Assembly: GCA_008501785.1 (NCBI GenBank)
Contig: QQUD01001080.1
Location: 1-5,209, forward strand
Length of the DNA: 5,209 nt
Direction: 5' to 3'
From: Chloroflexota bacterium
GTDB lineage: Bacteria > Chloroflexota > Anaerolineae > Promineifilales > Promineifilaceae
Each line of letters opens with the position of its first letter. Position 1 is the stretch's first letter. A model generated the notes under the pieces. The model ran no database searches. It saw only the letters and a program-made list of their open reading frames with translations, and was not told where the DNA came from. Shown here in pieces: positions 4,604-5,209 of the stretch. A program made the translations under genes and the position numbers.

Positions 4604-5203
4604 ATGTTTGAGACTTTGAATGCTTTGAATAGGGAACTGTCATCGGTGATTTTGGCGGTGCAGCGGAGTTTGGTGCAGGTGTCGAATGGGCGGCGGGGGG
4701 CTGGGGCTGGTACGATTTGGCGTGAGGATGGGTTGATTTTGACGAATGCTCATGTGGTGCGAAAGCGGAAGCCGAAGGTGACATTGGGTGACGGCCGTTC
4801 TTACCCCGCGCAACTCCTCGCGGCTGATGACAAGCTAGACCTGGCTGCTCTTTCCATTGATACAAAGAATTTACCAACAATTGAATTAGGTGATTCCAAA
4901 GCTTTGAAAATTGGGCAGTGGGTAACGGCCGTTGGCCACCCCTGGGGTGTGCTGGGTGCAGCCTCTGTTGGCAATGTGATTGCGGTTGGCGTGCCAATGG
5001 AGTGGAATGGCTCTGGACGTGAAATGATTCAAGTTGGCATACAACTGCGTCCTGGGCACTCTGGTGGGCCGATGGTGGATGAAAACGGCCGTCTTGTGGG
5101 CATCAACACCATGATCTCAGGACCACAGGTCGGGCTAGCTATTCCATTACACATCATTCAACAATTCCTTGCAGAGCAGCGTCACGCTTACAAATCCGCA
5201 TAA
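4604..5203 (+). CDS. HtrA-like trypsin-family serine protease lacking a PDZ domain
   Basis: This 199-residue paralogue of the upstream protease consists of the catalytic domain only. The triad is His50 in ILTNAHVV, Asp79 in KLDLAAL and Ser153 in PGHSGGP, all in canonical surroundings. The chain ends at about where the protease domain ends (VGLAIPLHIIQQFLAEQRHAYKSA), and an ordinary stop codon follows, so the missing PDZ is not due to a visible frameshift. Like its neighbour it has no signal peptide or anchor and is predicted to be cytoplasmic. Both begin with a similar amphipathic segment of about 20 residues before the first strand. I chose the ATG at 4604; an upstream in-frame TTG at 4517 would only add a low-complexity Asn/Gln/Lys stretch translated from the heptamer array. 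The first 60 codons are very G-rich and C-poor, unlike the rest. The two may form mixed oligomers, which is inference. Confidence 0.9.
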   Translation: MFETLNALNRELSSVILAVQRSLVQVSNGRRGAGAGTIWREDGLILTNAHVVRKRKPKVTLGDGRSYPAQLLAADDKLDLAALSIDTKNLPTIELGDSKALKIGQWVTAVGHPWGVLGAASVGNVIAVGVPMEWNGSGREMIQVGIQLRPGHSGGPMVDENGRLVGINTMISGPQVGLAIPLHIIQQFLAEQRHAYKSA

Positions 5204-5209
5204 TTCTGC

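Larger units (their letters stand above)
357..5092. repeat. Dispersed palindromic octamer ACGGCCGT, eight copies
   Basis: Exact copies start at 357, 1207, 2043, 2464, 3064, 4791, 4925 and 5085. Those at 1207, 2043, 2464, 3064 and 4925 extend to the 10-bp palindrome AACGGCCGTT, and the one at 1207 is a 14-bp palindrome (1204-1217). With equal base frequencies about 0.08 octamer copies would be expected in this length. All eight copies are inside coding sequence. The only gene without one, protease 1, has a one-mismatch version of the decamer's core near its stop codon (4523-4532). It behaves like the highly iterated palindrome HIP1 (GCGATCGC) of cyanobacteria, with a different word. Confidence 0.85.

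Overview
This 5.2 kb bacterial window has moderate GC content and carries two transcription units that diverge from a spacer of about 415 bp (3225-3639). Several features suggest Chloroflexota (Anaerolineae-like) or a similar phylum rich in intergenic repeats. These are leaderless HtrA-like proteases, a short-loop histidine kinase, REP-type hairpins, short-period tandem repeats in the spacers and a heavily iterated palindrome. That placement is inference from style, not from a marker gene.

Left to right: 1-114 is non-coding. A small inverted-repeat element (115-266) sits inside an 8-bp target duplication and ends 12 bp before the stop codon of the first gene. Four minus-strand genes follow, transcribed right to left: a two-membrane-segment protein of unknown function (3224 to 2778), an isoprenylcysteine methyltransferase-like membrane protein (2681 to 2208), an OmpR/PhoB-type response regulator (2140 to 1454) and its histidine kinase (1454 to 279, joined by TAATG). 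The divergent spacer holds octamer repeats, a series of TGAAA boxes spaced about one helical turn apart, a possible -10 element and a strong leader hairpin. On the plus strand are two tandem trypsin-like serine proteases. The first has a PDZ domain (3640-4536); the second has none (4604-5203). A 9-unit degenerate heptamer array fills the gap between them.

The arrangement resembles known stress modules in which a two-component system controls HtrA-type proteases (CssRS-HtrA, MprAB-PepD, CpxRA-DegP). Here, however, neither protease has a visible signal peptide or membrane anchor, so both are predicted to act in the cytoplasm. The helically phased repeats between the two units are a candidate operator for the regulator; this is inference.

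The most unusual signal is sequence-level. The octamer ACGGCCGT occurs eight times, five of them as the full palindrome AACGGCCGTT, in five of the six genes and always inside coding sequence. In five unrelated proteins it is read in the same frame as Thr-Ala-Val. The spacers, in turn, are largely built from different 7-8 bp periodic repeats.
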